The position numbers and the translations under genes are program-made. The notes under the pieces were generated by a model. The model was not told where the DNA came from, searched no databases, and saw nothing but the letters and a program-made list of their open reading frames with translations. This document shows, in pieces, positions 42,450-50,474 of a stretch of 64,000 nucleotides of DNA. This stretch comes from Neorhizobium huautlense (lineage in GTDB: Bacteria > Pseudomonadota > Alphaproteobacteria > Rhizobiales > Rhizobiaceae): positions 1-64,000 of the forward strand of contig NZ_JAUSRF010000008.1 in NCBI RefSeq assembly GCF_030811685.1. The letters are read 5' to 3'. Each line of letters starts with the position of its first letter. The first letter of the stretch is position 1.

Positions 42450-43730
42450 ATGACATTCAACAAAAAGACTGCCACGATTGTCCTTGCTGCCGGCGGTTTG
42501 CTGGCTGCACAGGCGCCTGTTTTTGCGGGCGGCCTTGAACGCGGCGGTTATAATATCGATCTGCTTTTCGATCCGTCTTCGGTGGCTGTGGAAGCGGCGA
42601 CGACGTTCGTTGCGCCGCAGCGCAAGCTTAAAAACGTCGAGGATGTAGATACAACTTCTGCTGCCTTTCCAGGAAATGGAACAGGGCCTGGTTTCGGTGG
42701 TGGCGACCTTAATGGTCTTCCAAATTCTGCGAACGACAGCGAGAACTACTGGAGCACGCGCCTTGGCGTCAAAGTCGGCTACGAAAACACGGACTGCATG
42801 TTCGATTATTCGCAGCCATGGGGCGCGCATCTGAAGCCGGGACGAAATTGGGCTGGTGCCAACCAAAATATCGAGACGAAAGTTGAAAGCCGCAATTATG
42901 CGCTAACATGTTCTTATAGGTTCGATGTCGGGCCGGGCCAACTTCGCGTAATAGGCGGTGGCTTCTACCAGGAAGTCTATGGGTTTAAAGAGCGGCTTGT
43001 TCAGGATCTGACAGGTTTGGCGCCATTGTCTGGCGTTGGTCGTCTGGATCTTGAGGGAGACGGTTGGGGTTGGCGCGCTGGTGTAGCGTATGAGATTCCT
43101 GAATACGCACTACGTGCGAGCCTCGTCTATAACAGTGAAGTGAAGCTGGATAATATTACTGGGACACTTAATCTGACCCAGGTTCCTGCTCCCGTAGGAG
43201 GGCTCGTTCTGCCGGTTTTCGGATCGCAGGCGATGCCAGATTCCCTCGAGTTGAAGGTCCAGTCCGGTATCGCGCCGGATTGGCTTGCTTTCGGCTCAGT
43301 GAAGTGGACAGACTGGAGCCAGCTGCAGAGGGTTAGTTTCAGATGTAACGATCCTGCATCACCTCTTCTTTGTGGCCCCACTCTCACCGCAACCTCTCTT
43401 GATCTGGGTTACCGGGACGGTTGGACGGTCAGTGGCGGTATTGGCCACAAGTTTAATGACCAGTGGAGCGGCGCCGTCTCGCTGACTTGGGATCGGGGCA
43501 CATCTGAAGGGTTCGGCACACAGACCGATACCTGGACAGTGGGAACGGGCGTGTCCTATACGCCGACCGAGAATGTCGAATTCCGTCTGGCAGGCGTTCT
43601 CGGTATTCTGACCAGCGGTTCATCACGCGAGGTAATGATCAACGGCGAGCCGGCCGGTGACGACGTCCACTACGACTTCGGCAACGATCTCGTCGCGGCA
43701 ATCTCCACCTCGGTTAAGGTAAAGTTTTAA
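42450..43730 (+). CDS. FadL/OmpP1-family outer membrane transport protein
   Basis: 426 residues. A signal peptide (KTATIVLAAGGLLAAQAPVFA) precedes GGLERGGYNIDLLFDPS, the FadL-type N-terminus that plugs the barrel. Alternating beta-strand sequence follows (YGFKERLVQDL; WGWRAGVAYEIP; VSGGIGHKFNDQWSGAVSL), ending with the terminal strand ...STSVKVKF with C-terminal Phe. FadL proteins import long-chain fatty acids or other hydrophobic compounds. There is a single Cys pair in CNDPASPLLC, possibly a loop disulfide. The ATG at 42450 has GGAGGAG 9-10 bases upstream; longer readings have no signal. Confidence 0.87.
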   Translation: MTFNKKTATIVLAAGGLLAAQAPVFAGGLERGGYNIDLLFDPSSVAVEAATTFVAPQRKLKNVEDVDTTSAAFPGNGTGPGFGGGDLNGLPNSANDSENYWSTRLGVKVGYENTDCMFDYSQPWGAHLKPGRNWAGANQNIETKVESRNYALTCSYRFDVGPGQLRVIGGGFYQEVYGFKERLVQDLTGLAPLSGVGRLDLEGDGWGWRAGVAYEIPEYALRASLVYNSEVKLDNITGTLNLTQVPAPVGGLVLPVFGSQAMPDSLELKVQSGIAPDWLAFGSVKWTDWSQLQRVSFRCNDPASPLLCGPTLTATSLDLGYRDGWTVSGGIGHKFNDQWSGAVSLTWDRGTSEGFGTQTDTWTVGTGVSYTPTENVEFRLAGVLGILTSGSSREVMINGEPAGDDVHYDFGNDLVAAISTSVKVKF

Positions 43731-43761
43731 ATTTCGGCTGCATCAGCCTGAAATGGAAACG

Positions 43762-43789
43762 AAGGCCCGGTTCTTGCCGGGCCTTTTTC
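43762..43789 (+). terminator. terminator after fadL-like gene
   Basis: AAGGCCCGG (43762-43770) pairs with CCGGGCCTT (43777-43785) around a TTCTTG loop, followed by TTT. Confidence 0.88.
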
Positions 43790-44318
43790 GCACGCAGAAA
43801 ATAATGACAAATAGTCGGAATACACAGTGTAAATGTGACGATTTGGCAACATCTGTCTGCAACGATTATCGCCAGCATCTTTGTGGTGGAATTTGTCCAT
43901 TTCCCGCCACAAACAGAGCGCAGCGATAGTGGCAACGAAATTTGCGGACCTCGGGGGCGGGGCTCGTAGTCGGGGAAACATGGGCGGTTATTCGAAAGAA
44001 ATGCCATTGAATCAAGGCGCGCAGGCTTCTGCGACCCTCGGTGGCGTTTTCATGCTTGCTAATGCGGCTCAAGGTCGCAGTCTTGCCGAAAACCAAGATT
44101 ATTGTTTTGCCGATAGAACGAGAGTGCAACTCCCCTGGAAGGCGTCGGTCGGACACGACCGTTTCCATCCTGAGCGTAGGGGCCAGAGTGTGTATTGGAG
44201 TATCGGCATGAGCATGGGATGGGACTGTAGACCCGCTTTGGGTGCAGCCGCCGCTTCACCGGCAAAGCGTGGCGTTTCGCTGCGCCCGGACATTCGCGAG
44301 TCGGAAGAAGTCTGACCC
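43790..44318 (+). other. long leader region before exoR
   Basis: About 529 bases without a convincing gene. A rightward open frame of 144 codons covers 43881-44315, but its composition and lack of a ribosome site argue against it. An inverted pair TTTGTGG...CCACAAA spans about 43877-43915. The 5' part is AT-rich and probably holds the exoR promoter. Control of exoR by ChvI or others is known in related species but cannot be read here. Confidence 0.5.
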
Positions 44319-45113
44319 ATGCTGAAGTCTGATATATTCTCGCTCCGCGCCGTTCTGATCGGCCTTGCACTCACCGCAGCCCCGCTTGCCCCGGCATTCG
44401 CTTTCGACATCAATGCCGGCGTCAACAAGGAATCCGGTCCTTTCGACCTCTTTAAGTTCGGCTTCAAGGCCTACAAGAACGGTCAGAAAAAGGATGCCGT
44501 CGAAGCCTATCGTTATGCCGCCGAAAAGGGCCATACCGGTTCGCGCTGGGCGCTTGCCAACATGTATGCCTATGGCGATGGCGTCGTGCAGAACGATTTT
44601 GAGGCCTTCAAAATCTATAGCGACATCGCCAGCCAGGGCGTGGAGCCCGGCTCGGAAGATACCGGCTTCTTCATCAACGCGCTCATGGCTCTGGCCGGTT
44701 ATTATCGCGACGGTATCACCGGCACGCCGGTGAAGGCTGACCTTTTTCAGGCCCGCCAGCTCTATTTTCAGGCAGCTTCCGCATTCGGCGTCGCCGAGGC
44801 ACAGTTCCGGCTTGCCCGGATGATGCTGGCAGGCGAGGGCGGTCGCGCCGATGTGCAGCAGGCCAAGAAATGGCTGAACCAGGCCCGCAAGAGCGGTCAT
44901 GCCGGCGCAATGGCAGTGTTCGGCAATGTCCTCTTCGATGAGGGGCAGACCTTGCGCGGCCTCGCCTTCATGACGGCAGCGCTCGATCGCTGCAGCAAGA
45001 AGGACTGCCCCTGGATGCAGCAGATGCAGGAAGATGCCTTCTCGCTGTCGACGGAAAACGACCGTCGCAATGCCGTGGCATTGGCGCAGAGCCTCGAGCG
45101 CAGCGGCGACTGA
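44319..45113 (+). CDS. exoR: ExoR, periplasmic repressor of ExoS/ChvI signalling
   Basis: 264 residues, as expected (about 268 in Sinorhizobium). A signal peptide (VLIGLALTAAPLAPAFA) precedes FDINAGVNKESGPFDLFKFG. Sel1-like repeats follow (AVEAYRYAAEKGHTGSRWAL with NMYAYGDGV; then AEAQFRLARMMLAGEGG). ExoR sits in the periplasm and holds the ExoS kinase inactive; its proteolysis at low pH turns on succinoglycan and virulence or symbiosis genes. It is a single gene between a long leader and a terminator. Confidence 0.93.
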   Translation: MLKSDIFSLRAVLIGLALTAAPLAPAFAFDINAGVNKESGPFDLFKFGFKAYKNGQKKDAVEAYRYAAEKGHTGSRWALANMYAYGDGVVQNDFEAFKIYSDIASQGVEPGSEDTGFFINALMALAGYYRDGITGTPVKADLFQARQLYFQAASAFGVAEAQFRLARMMLAGEGGRADVQQAKKWLNQARKSGHAGAMAVFGNVLFDEGQTLRGLAFMTAALDRCSKKDCPWMQQMQEDAFSLSTENDRRNAVALAQSLERSGD

Positions 45114-45148
45114 TTCTGCTCAAAGAGATGCAGGAATGAAGACGAGAA

Positions 45149-45171
45149 TGGGGCCCGTGGGGCCCCAATTT
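45149..45171 (+). terminator. terminator after exoR
   Basis: TGGGGCC (45149-45155) pairs with GGCCCCA (45161-45167), followed by ATTTTC. It lies between convergent exoR and the DUF1963 gene. Confidence 0.75.
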
Positions 45172-45215
45172 TCGTTAAGCGAAGATATCTCGATGCTTTT
45201 GGATATACGTGAAGG

Positions 45216-45992
45216 TCATGGACTCCAGTGCCATCTCACCAAGGGAGGGCTAGCTGTGCGATTGATGAAGACAAATCCCGTACCTGTTCCCAGATTTGCG
45301 AAATTGACGCAATAGGAGGCTTCTCCGAACCTTTCGTGTTGGTAGAGGTTGATTGACGCGTCTGCCAGTTCCTCGATCGCCACTTCACCTTCGAGATAGA
45401 CCGTTTCGTGCAACTGCAGCAGAAGCTCGAAAGACGGGCAGGGCGTATGAGCCGGGTCGAGCGTCACGCCATGACCGGTCCAGTACGGGACACCGCCGGC
45501 TTTCGTATGCCAGGCAAGATCAAAATCGTAGGGATGAGCCGTATCTTCCGGAAGGCTCGTATAAATCTGCTCGTCATAGAATGAAGGGATCTGCTCCGCC
45601 GTTACGATGTCGTCATATGCATCCCAGCCGGAAATCCAGATCTCGTCATTGACAACCCGTTCGCCGTCCTTGTTCAGCGGTTGTTCGGTTAGTCCCGTTC
45701 CTATTTCCTCGCAGGTGAGAATGACCGCCTCGCACGAGCTTGGGTCGCCATAACTCATGCAGAGCAGATTGGCGCAGTAGAAGAGATGCAGCACGCTGCC
45801 AGAGACGCCGATATCGATCATCGGCGGTGCGTGTTCGAGTTGCGCCACCATGCTCATTGGGTGGCCACAATCGCTGCAGGTCGACCAGCGCGATTCTGGA
45901 AAGCCCCAAGGGCTACCGCCGAGTTTCGACACGAGGCGATCCTGAGGCGGCTGTGAGGCTGCGAGCTTAAATTTGGGGAGGTAGAAGCGCAT
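45216..45992 (-). CDS. DUF1963 (YwqG-like) protein
   Basis: 258 residues. KLGGSPWGFPESRWSTCSDC and the following CGHPMSMVAQLEH match DUF1963 proteins, with a zinc-finger-like pair CSDCGHP at the N-terminus (C-x2-C). Later LHLFYCANLLCMSYG and FVFINR complete the beta-rich fold. Function is unknown; family members occur widely in bacteria, often near DNA or stress genes. It is a leftward gene 21 bases downstream of xthA and probably shares its transcript. The start ATG 45992 lies within a good context for a downstream gene; no strong GGAG is seen. Confidence 0.8.
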   Translation of the reverse strand: MRFYLPKFKLAASQPPQDRLVSKLGGSPWGFPESRWSTCSDCGHPMSMVAQLEHAPPMIDIGVSGSVLHLFYCANLLCMSYGDPSSCEAVILTCEEIGTGLTEQPLNKDGERVVNDEIWISGWDAYDDIVTAEQIPSFYDEQIYTSLPEDTAHPYDFDLAWHTKAGGVPYWTGHGVTLDPAHTPCPSFELLLQLHETVYLEGEVAIEELADASINLYQHERFGEASYCVNFANLGTGTGFVFINRTASPPLVRWHWSP

Positions 45993-46013
45993 TGAGTCGC
46001 TCCGTATCGCGAC

Positions 46014-46802
46014 TTAGGCGAAATCGAATTCGGCAGATACCGGCACGTGGTCGGAGGGTTTTTCCCAAGCGCGGGTGGTCTTCTCGATAGTTGTCGATTT
46101 CAACCGGTCGCTGGCTTCCGGCGACAGAAGCAGGTGGTCGATGCGGATGCCGTTGTTCTTCTGCCAGGCACCGGCCTGATAATCCCAGAACGTATAGAGT
46201 TTTGTCGCATCCGTGGTGGCACGCACGGCGTCGGTCAGGCCAAGTGCCTCCAGGCGGCGGAAGGCGGCGCGGGTCTGCGGCAGGAACAGCGCGTCAGTGG
46301 CCCACACGGCTGGATCAAAACAATCATGCGGTTCGGGGATGACATTGTAGTCGCCGGCGAGAATCAGCGGCTCTTCCAGCAGCAGAAGATTGGCGGCATG
46401 CAGGCGCAGCCGTTCCATCCATGCGAGCTTGTAAGGGTATTTGACCGGGTCGTCGGAAGGGTTGCCATTGGGCAGGTAGATCGACGCGACGCGGATTGAG
46501 CCGCCCGGCACGGAAAACACCGCCTCGATATAGCGCGACTGTTCGTCGCTGTCGTCTCCCGGCAGGCCGCGCATCACTTCGTCAGGCTTGATCTTCGACA
46601 GGATCGCGACGCCGTTAAAACCCTTCTGGCCGTGGGTCTCGACATGGTAACCGAGCGCCTCGATCTCGAGGCGTGGAAAACCTTCATCGACGGATTTGAT
46701 CTCCTGCAGGCAGGCGATATCCGGCGCAGACTCGGTCAGCCATGCGCGCAGGTTATCGATACGTGCCTTGACGCCGTTGATGTTCCAGGTCGCGATTTTC
46801 AT
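46014..46802 (-). CDS. xthA: exodeoxyribonuclease III
   Basis: 262 residues, EEP/AP-endonuclease fold. MKIATWNINGVKARID begins the fold, LQEIKS carries the metal Glu, GDYNV the middle Asp/Asn, and SDHVPV at the C-terminus the catalytic Asp-His. It cleaves abasic sites and trims 3' ends in DNA repair. It is read leftward and followed by the DUF1963 gene. erpA is immediately upstream, 78 bases before. Confidence 0.93.
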   Translation of the reverse strand: MKIATWNINGVKARIDNLRAWLTESAPDIACLQEIKSVDEGFPRLEIEALGYHVETHGQKGFNGVAILSKIKPDEVMRGLPGDDSDEQSRYIEAVFSVPGGSIRVASIYLPNGNPSDDPVKYPYKLAWMERLRLHAANLLLLEEPLILAGDYNVIPEPHDCFDPAVWATDALFLPQTRAAFRRLEALGLTDAVRATTDATKLYTFWDYQAGAWQKNNGIRIDHLLLSPEASDRLKSTTIEKTTRAWEKPSDHVPVSAEFDFA

Positions 46803-46879
46803 GGGCCAGATTTCCTTCCGTTCGGGCCTTTTTATCGCAAGGCCGGCGCATTGGAAGGAAAAAGACTTTCAGCCGTGCC

Positions 46880-47224
46880 TCAGATGGCAAAACTCGTGCC
46901 GCATCCACAGCTTGCGACAGCATTCGGATTCTTGATCTGAAACGATTGGCCGAGCAGATTATCGACGAAATCGATTTCCGAACCGGCCATGTAGATCAGC
47001 GACATGCTGTCCACGAGAACCTTGGCGTCGCCCTTGGCGATCACGACATCGTCGTCCAACTGGTCTTCCACGAGGTCGAACTTGTAGGAAAAACCGGAAC
47101 AGCCGCCACCTTCGACGGACACGCGCAGTGCCTGCTTGCCGGCATCGGCGCCGACGATCTGGGCGATGCGCTTGGCGGCGGCATCGGAAAGGGTGACATC
47201 TGTGCTTGTCGTGGCGGTCGTCAT
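46880..47224 (-). CDS. erpA: iron-sulfur cluster insertion protein
   Basis: 114 residues of the A-type carrier family. The three cluster cysteines are C42 (GGGCSGF), C106 and C108 (SCGCGTSF). It carries Fe-S clusters to apo-enzymes in the cytoplasm. AAGGAG lies 7 bases before ATG 47224; a longer start at 47290 would add an unconserved leader. It diverges from dgt across 146 bases. Order erpA divergent from dgt is standard in Rhizobiaceae as I recall. Confidence 0.92.
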   Translation of the reverse strand: MTTATTSTDVTLSDAAAKRIAQIVGADAGKQALRVSVEGGGCSGFSYKFDLVEDQLDDDVVIAKGDAKVLVDSMSLIYMAGSEIDFVDNLLGQSFQIKNPNAVASCGCGTSFAI

Positions 47225-47370
47225 TTCTGGCTCCTTCCGGATTGAAGGTCCGGCGAGATTGTCGTCATCAGCAATTGCTGCTTGTTGCACTATAGGTATG
47301 AAGGGTTAAATGACACGTCAATGCTTCGTTGTCGTGTTTGCGGATTAGTGCCGTGTGGGAAGGCTTTTGA

Positions 47371-48588
47371 ATGACGATTGATACACGCAGTCTGGGTTTT
47401 GGAAGTGGCGAGCGGGCGATATTCGCTGCCGACCCTTGGAGTTCGCGTGGCCGGCTGTTTCCCGAGGGAGGGAGCCTGACGCGTTCTGAATTCCAGCGTG
47501 ACCGCGACCGTATCGTCCACACGACGGCGTTTCGCCGCCTGAAACACAAGACGCAGGTGTTTATCGGTGTCGATGGCGATCATTACCGGACCCGTCTGAC
47601 CCACACGATCGAGGTGGCGCAGATCGCCCGTGCGCTGGCACGCGCCTTGAAGGTGGATGAGGATCTGGCCGAAGGCGTGGCGCTGGTTCACGATTTTGGT
47701 CACACGCCGTTCGGCCATACCGGCGAGGATGCGCTGGACGAGATGCTGAAACCCTATGGCGGTTTCGACCACAATGCCCAGTCGCTGCGCATCGTCACCA
47801 AGCTGGAGCGCCGTTACGCCGATTTCGACGGCTTGAACCTCACCTGGGAAAGCCTCGAAGGCCTCGTCAAGCATAATGGCCCGATGATGACCAAGGCGGG
47901 TGAGGGCATCAAGGGGCCGGTTCCGCAGCCGATCCTCGATTATTGCGAGATCCACGATCTGGAGCTTGCAAGCTTTGCCAGCCTTGAGGCTCAGGTGGCG
48001 GCGATCGCCGACGATATAGCCTACAACACCCATGATATCGATGATGGTCTGCGTTCCGGTTTCCTGACGCTGGACATGCTGGAGGACGTACCGTTCCTTG
48101 CCGGCATGATGCGCGAGGTGCGTGACCGTTATCCGAACCTCGAGCCCAGCCGTTTTGCCCATGAAATCATGCGTCGGCAGATCACCCATATGGTCGAGGA
48201 CGTCATCGGCGTGGCGCAGGAGCGTCTGGCGAAGCTGAAGCCGCAGCGCGCGGAAGACATTCGCGGCGCCGATCAGGCCGTCGCGACCTTTTCCACAGAG
48301 ATGGCCGAGACCGATCGCCAGATCAAGAGAATGCTGTTCAGCCGGATCTATCACCATCCGGATATCATGCGCATCCGCGCCGGCGCCGCCGATATCGTCT
48401 GCGACCTCTTCCGCGCCTATATGGTGGCGCCGCAGGAGATGCAGAGCCACTACTGGGTCAGCCAGATGCCCGACCTCAGCGAGGCGGCAAGGGCGCGCCA
48501 TGTCGGTGACTATCTGGCCGGCATGACCGACACTTATGCGGTGAAAGCCCATCAGCGGCTGTTTGACCGTACCCCCGAATTGCGTTAG
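47371..48588 (+). CDS. dgt: dGTPase-like HD-domain nucleotidohydrolase
   Basis: 405 residues. The HD-domain metal site is spread over [25 protein letters not shown] and [13 protein letters not shown], the last being the family hallmark. Further [11 protein letters not shown] near residue 220 is also conserved. It hydrolyses dNTPs to nucleosides and triphosphate, with dGTP the classical substrate; alphaproteobacterial versions may have broader range. Diverges from erpA and precedes argS by 60 bases. Confidence 0.92.
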   Translation: MTIDTRSLGFGSGERAIFAADPWSSRGRLFPEGGSLTRSEFQRDRDRIVHTTAFRRLKHKTQVFIGVDGDHYRTRLTHTIEVAQIARALARALKVDEDLAEGVALVHDFGHTPFGHTGEDALDEMLKPYGGFDHNAQSLRIVTKLERRYADFDGLNLTWESLEGLVKHNGPMMTKAGEGIKGPVPQPILDYCEIHDLELASFASLEAQVAAIADDIAYNTHDIDDGLRSGFLTLDMLEDVPFLAGMMREVRDRYPNLEPSRFAHEIMRRQITHMVEDVIGVAQERLAKLKPQRAEDIRGADQAVATFSTEMAETDRQIKRMLFSRIYHHPDIMRIRAGAADIVCDLFRAYMVAPQEMQSHYWVSQMPDLSEAARARHVGDYLAGMTDTYAVKAHQRLFDRTPELR

Positions 48589-48648
48589 GCACCCCGCCAC
48601 ATGAACCTTTATCGCGGAGGTCACGGCCTGCCGCGCGGATTGTAGACG

Positions 48649-50406
48649 ATGAACCTTTTTGCCGATTTCGACCTGCGGATCAAAGCCGCCCTGGAAACGC
48701 TGGATATCGTGAAGGAAAAGCGCGCCGAGCTGGATTTCGGCCGCATCACCATCGAGCCGCCGCGAGACCAGAGCCATGGCGATGTCGCGACCAATGCCGC
48801 CATGGTGCTGGCCAAGCCGCTCGGCACCAATCCGCGTGCATTGGCTGACCTGATTGCCGAGGCGATGCGGTCTGATGCCGATGTCAGCGAAGTGTCGGTG
48901 GCAGGCCCCGGCTTCATCAATATCCGTCTGTCTACCGGCTACTGGCAGCGCGTGCTGGCCGTCATGATCAGCGAGGGCACTAATTACGGCCGCTCGCAGA
49001 TTGGCGGCAACAAGAAGGTCAATGTCGAATTCGTGTCCGCCAACCCGACCGGACCCATGCATGTCGGCCATTGCCGTGGCGCCGTGGTTGGTGATGCGCT
49101 CGCCAACCTGATGGGTTTTGCCGGTTACGACGTGACCAAGGAATATTACATCAACGATGCCGGCGGCCAGATCGACAAGCTGGCGAAGTCGGTATTCCTG
49201 CGGTATCGAGAGGCGCTTGGCGAAACGATCGGCGAGTGGCCCGAAGATTCGTATGGCGGTGACTACCTTGTGCCGTTGGGGCAGGAGCTGGCCAAGGAAT
49301 ACGGCACGCGTCTGCACAATATGCCGCAGGAAGACTGGTTGCCGATCGTCAAGAACAGGGCGATTGATGCGATGATGGCGTTGATTCGCGAGGATCTCGC
49401 CGCTCTCAACGTTCATCACGACGTGTTTTTTTCCGAACGCACTCTGCATGCCGAGGGTGCCCAGAAGATCCGCACGGCGATCAACGACCTGACCTTCAAG
49501 GGCCATGTCTATCGTGGCGCTTTGCCGCCACCGAAGGGGCAGTTGCCGGAAGACTGGGAAGATCGCGAACAGACATTGTTCCGCTCCACGGAAGTGGGCG
49601 ATGACATGGACCGTCCGCTGATCAAGTCGGATGGCTCCTATACCTACTTTGCGGCCGACGTTGCCTATTTCAAGGACAAGTTCGATCGTGGCTTCGAAGA
49701 GATGATCTATGTGCTCGGCGCCGACCATGGCGGTTACGTCAAGCGGCTGGAAGCCGTGGCGCGGGCCGTCTCCGAGGGCAAGTCGAAGCTCACGGTGCTG
49801 CTCTGCCAGTTGGTCTCCCTTCTGCGTGACGGCGAGCCGGTGAAGATGTCGAAGCGTTCGGGCAACTTCGTGACCCTGCGTGAAGTGGTGGACGAAGTCG
49901 GTTCGGACAGTGTCCGCTTCATGATGCTCTATCGCAAGAATTCCGAACCGCTTGATTTCGACTTCGCCAAGGTGACGGAACAGTCGAAGGACAACCCGGT
50001 CTTCTACGTGCAGTATGCACACGCCCGCTGCATGTCGGTCTTCCGGCAGGCCCGCGAGGCGTTTCCGGATCTCGATATCGATTCGCTCAATCTCGCCGAT
50101 TCGGTCGCCGGAATCACCGATCCGAACGAGTTGCAGCTGGTTGCCAAGCTCTCCGAATACCCGCGGATCATCGAGGCGGCAGCGCTTGCGCAGGAGCCGC
50201 ATCGCGTTGTTTTCTATCTCTATGACCTCGCCAGTGCCTTCCACGGACACTGGGCCAAAGGCAATCAAAACGTAGACTTACGATTTATTAACGACAAAAC
50301 ACGAGAATCGAGTATAGCCAGACTGGGGTTGGTGCATGCCGTTGCTTCCGTGTTGAAGTCAGGGCTCGCCATAGCGGGCACTGACGCTCCGGTAGAAATG
50401 CGGTAG
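48649..50406 (+). CDS. argS: arginyl-tRNA synthetase
   Basis: 585 residues, class I. HIGH is HVGH at 138-141 ([11 protein letters not shown]), and the KMSKS-like motif is KMSKRSGN near 401. The N-terminal Add-1 domain and the C-terminal DALR anticodon domain ([23 protein letters not shown]) are complete. It charges tRNA(Arg) and needs the tRNA for activation. It leads into the SPOR gene. The ribosome site before ATG 48649 is weak (GGA). Confidence 0.96.
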   Translation: MNLFADFDLRIKAALETLDIVKEKRAELDFGRITIEPPRDQSHGDVATNAAMVLAKPLGTNPRALADLIAEAMRSDADVSEVSVAGPGFINIRLSTGYWQRVLAVMISEGTNYGRSQIGGNKKVNVEFVSANPTGPMHVGHCRGAVVGDALANLMGFAGYDVTKEYYINDAGGQIDKLAKSVFLRYREALGETIGEWPEDSYGGDYLVPLGQELAKEYGTRLHNMPQEDWLPIVKNRAIDAMMALIREDLAALNVHHDVFFSERTLHAEGAQKIRTAINDLTFKGHVYRGALPPPKGQLPEDWEDREQTLFRSTEVGDDMDRPLIKSDGSYTYFAADVAYFKDKFDRGFEEMIYVLGADHGGYVKRLEAVARAVSEGKSKLTVLLCQLVSLLRDGEPVKMSKRSGNFVTLREVVDEVGSDSVRFMMLYRKNSEPLDFDFAKVTEQSKDNPVFYVQYAHARCMSVFRQAREAFPDLDIDSLNLADSVAGITDPNELQLVAKLSEYPRIIEAAALAQEPHRVVFYLYDLASAFHGHWAKGNQNVDLRFINDKTRESSIARLGLVHAVASVLKSGLAIAGTDAPVEMR

Positions 50407-50474
50407 GATTGCCACCATTTCCCCATATTGCGCTGGCATATGCAATTGTTACGCGTAGGTAAGTGGACGAGGGA

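Noticed and set aside
43881..44315. 144-codon rightward frame before exoR.
   Set aside because: No ribosome site, odd residue mix (Trp/Cys/Arg scattered) and no family; treated as leader sequence.
47290..50268. Very long leftward open frame opposite dgt and argS (about 992 codons).
   Set aside because: Crosses two secure genes on the opposite strand and has no recognisable domain; a composition artefact.
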